Part shown: positions 58,801-58,884 of the stretch, in pieces
Numbering within the stretch: position 1 is the stretch's first letter
Layout: each line of letters begins with the position of its first letter
Assembly: GCA_017416155.1 (NCBI GenBank)
Contig: JAFQDE010000054.1
Location: 1 to 58,884, forward strand
Direction of reading: 5' to 3'
DNA from: Tyzzerella sp.
GTDB lineage: Bacteria; Bacillota; Clostridia; Lachnospirales; Lachnospiraceae
Length of the DNA stretch: 58,884 nucleotides
Program-made: the position numbers and the translations under genes
Notes under the pieces: model-generated
What the model was told of the DNA's origin: nothing
Database searches by the model: none
Seen by the model: only the letters and a program-made list of their open reading frames with translations

Positions 58801-58884
58801 AAAACAACAACGAATTCAGACCGAAAATTGTAGCGTTCTGCTGTAACTGGTGTAGTTATGCAGGCGCTGACCTTGCAGGAAGCA
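58791..58884 (+). CDS. mvhD: MvhD-like iron-sulfur subunit (3' partial)
   Basis: The ATG at 58791 overlaps the hdrA stop by 10 bases, with GGAGG at 58776-58780. The first 31 residues end with [16 protein letters not shown], the diagnostic [2Fe-2S] start of MvhD/FrhD proteins, which join an electron donor such as hydrogenase or formate dehydrogenase to HdrA. The gene runs off the window. Confidence 0.9.
   Translation, partial: MSIENNNEFRPKIVAFCCNWCSYAGADLAGS

Overview
The window looks like chromosome from an anaerobic, low-GC, Gram-positive gut-type bacterium, most likely a clostridial Lachnospiraceae. The evidence is the A+T-rich sequence, strong AGGAGG ribosome sites and intrinsic terminators with T-tracts. 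The gene content agrees: LplB/YtcP-type sugar ABC permeases, GlpP, a DUF1667 glycerol-phosphate triad, a GerMN lipoprotein, DUF1292, an Rpn-family nuclease, HdrABC-MvhD and LuxS. No rRNA, tRNA, CRISPR array or intact insertion sequence was recognised. All assignments come from reading motifs and gene context; no database search was possible.

Bases 1-17910 form a carbohydrate-utilisation locus, all on the + strand. After the tail of an upstream gene and its terminator come two ABC permeases and a solute-binding lipoprotein. These are followed by a surface protein with a C-terminal membrane anchor, a lipoprotein GH5-like hydrolase, its cytoplasmic paralogue, a GH2 beta-mannosidase, two GH78-like proteins flanking a GH43-like protein and an AraC regulator, then a ROK sugar kinase overlapping a GmhA-like SIS isomerase. 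The apparent logic is surface cleavage, ABC import, stepwise cytoplasmic trimming, and phosphorylation plus isomerisation of the released sugar. A mannose- and rhamnose-containing glycan or glycoside is suggested but not proven.

Bases 17982-24251 hold arginine synthesis: argG (-) diverges from argC-argJ-argB-argD (+), with two good promoters back to back, followed by a small DMT-family membrane protein. Bases 24340-34078 are a dense run of comEA, a two-component system, a GerMN lipoprotein, comEC, holA, lepA and hemW.

Bases 34096-37996 are a glycerol-3-phosphate operon: a promoter inside a perfect inverted repeat, a leader terminator, two flavoprotein oxidoreductases, a Cys-rich DUF1667 protein, and the antiterminator GlpP, which probably acts on that leader. 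Bases 38011-45291 are mixed: DUF1292 (-), a GH13 debranching-enzyme relative that has lost all its catalytic residues, TraX-like, DUF5662, gpsA (-) behind a truncated DeoR HTH, an Rpn nuclease with a likely internal second protein, luxS (-) and a histidine phosphatase.

Bases 45344-52410 run trpS, an ornithine-cyclodeaminase relative, ridA, an Mrp-type ATPase, an HPr with Arg at position 46, enzyme I and a three-domain mannitol PTS permease. Bases 52502-54390 are an isolated two-gene IbrA-IbrB-like module (PAPS-reductase-fold protein plus ParB-fold protein) bounded by terminators. Bases 54499 to the end are redox metabolism: ldh with a Rex-like operator, then hdrB-hdrC-hdrA and the start of mvhD, an electron-bifurcating heterodisulfide-reductase-like complex that continues past the window.

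The items most worth following up are the IbrAB-like module, the dead GH13 protein, the intragenic Rpn start, the HPr S46R variant, the self-regulated glp leader, and the ROK/SIS pair ending the glycan locus.
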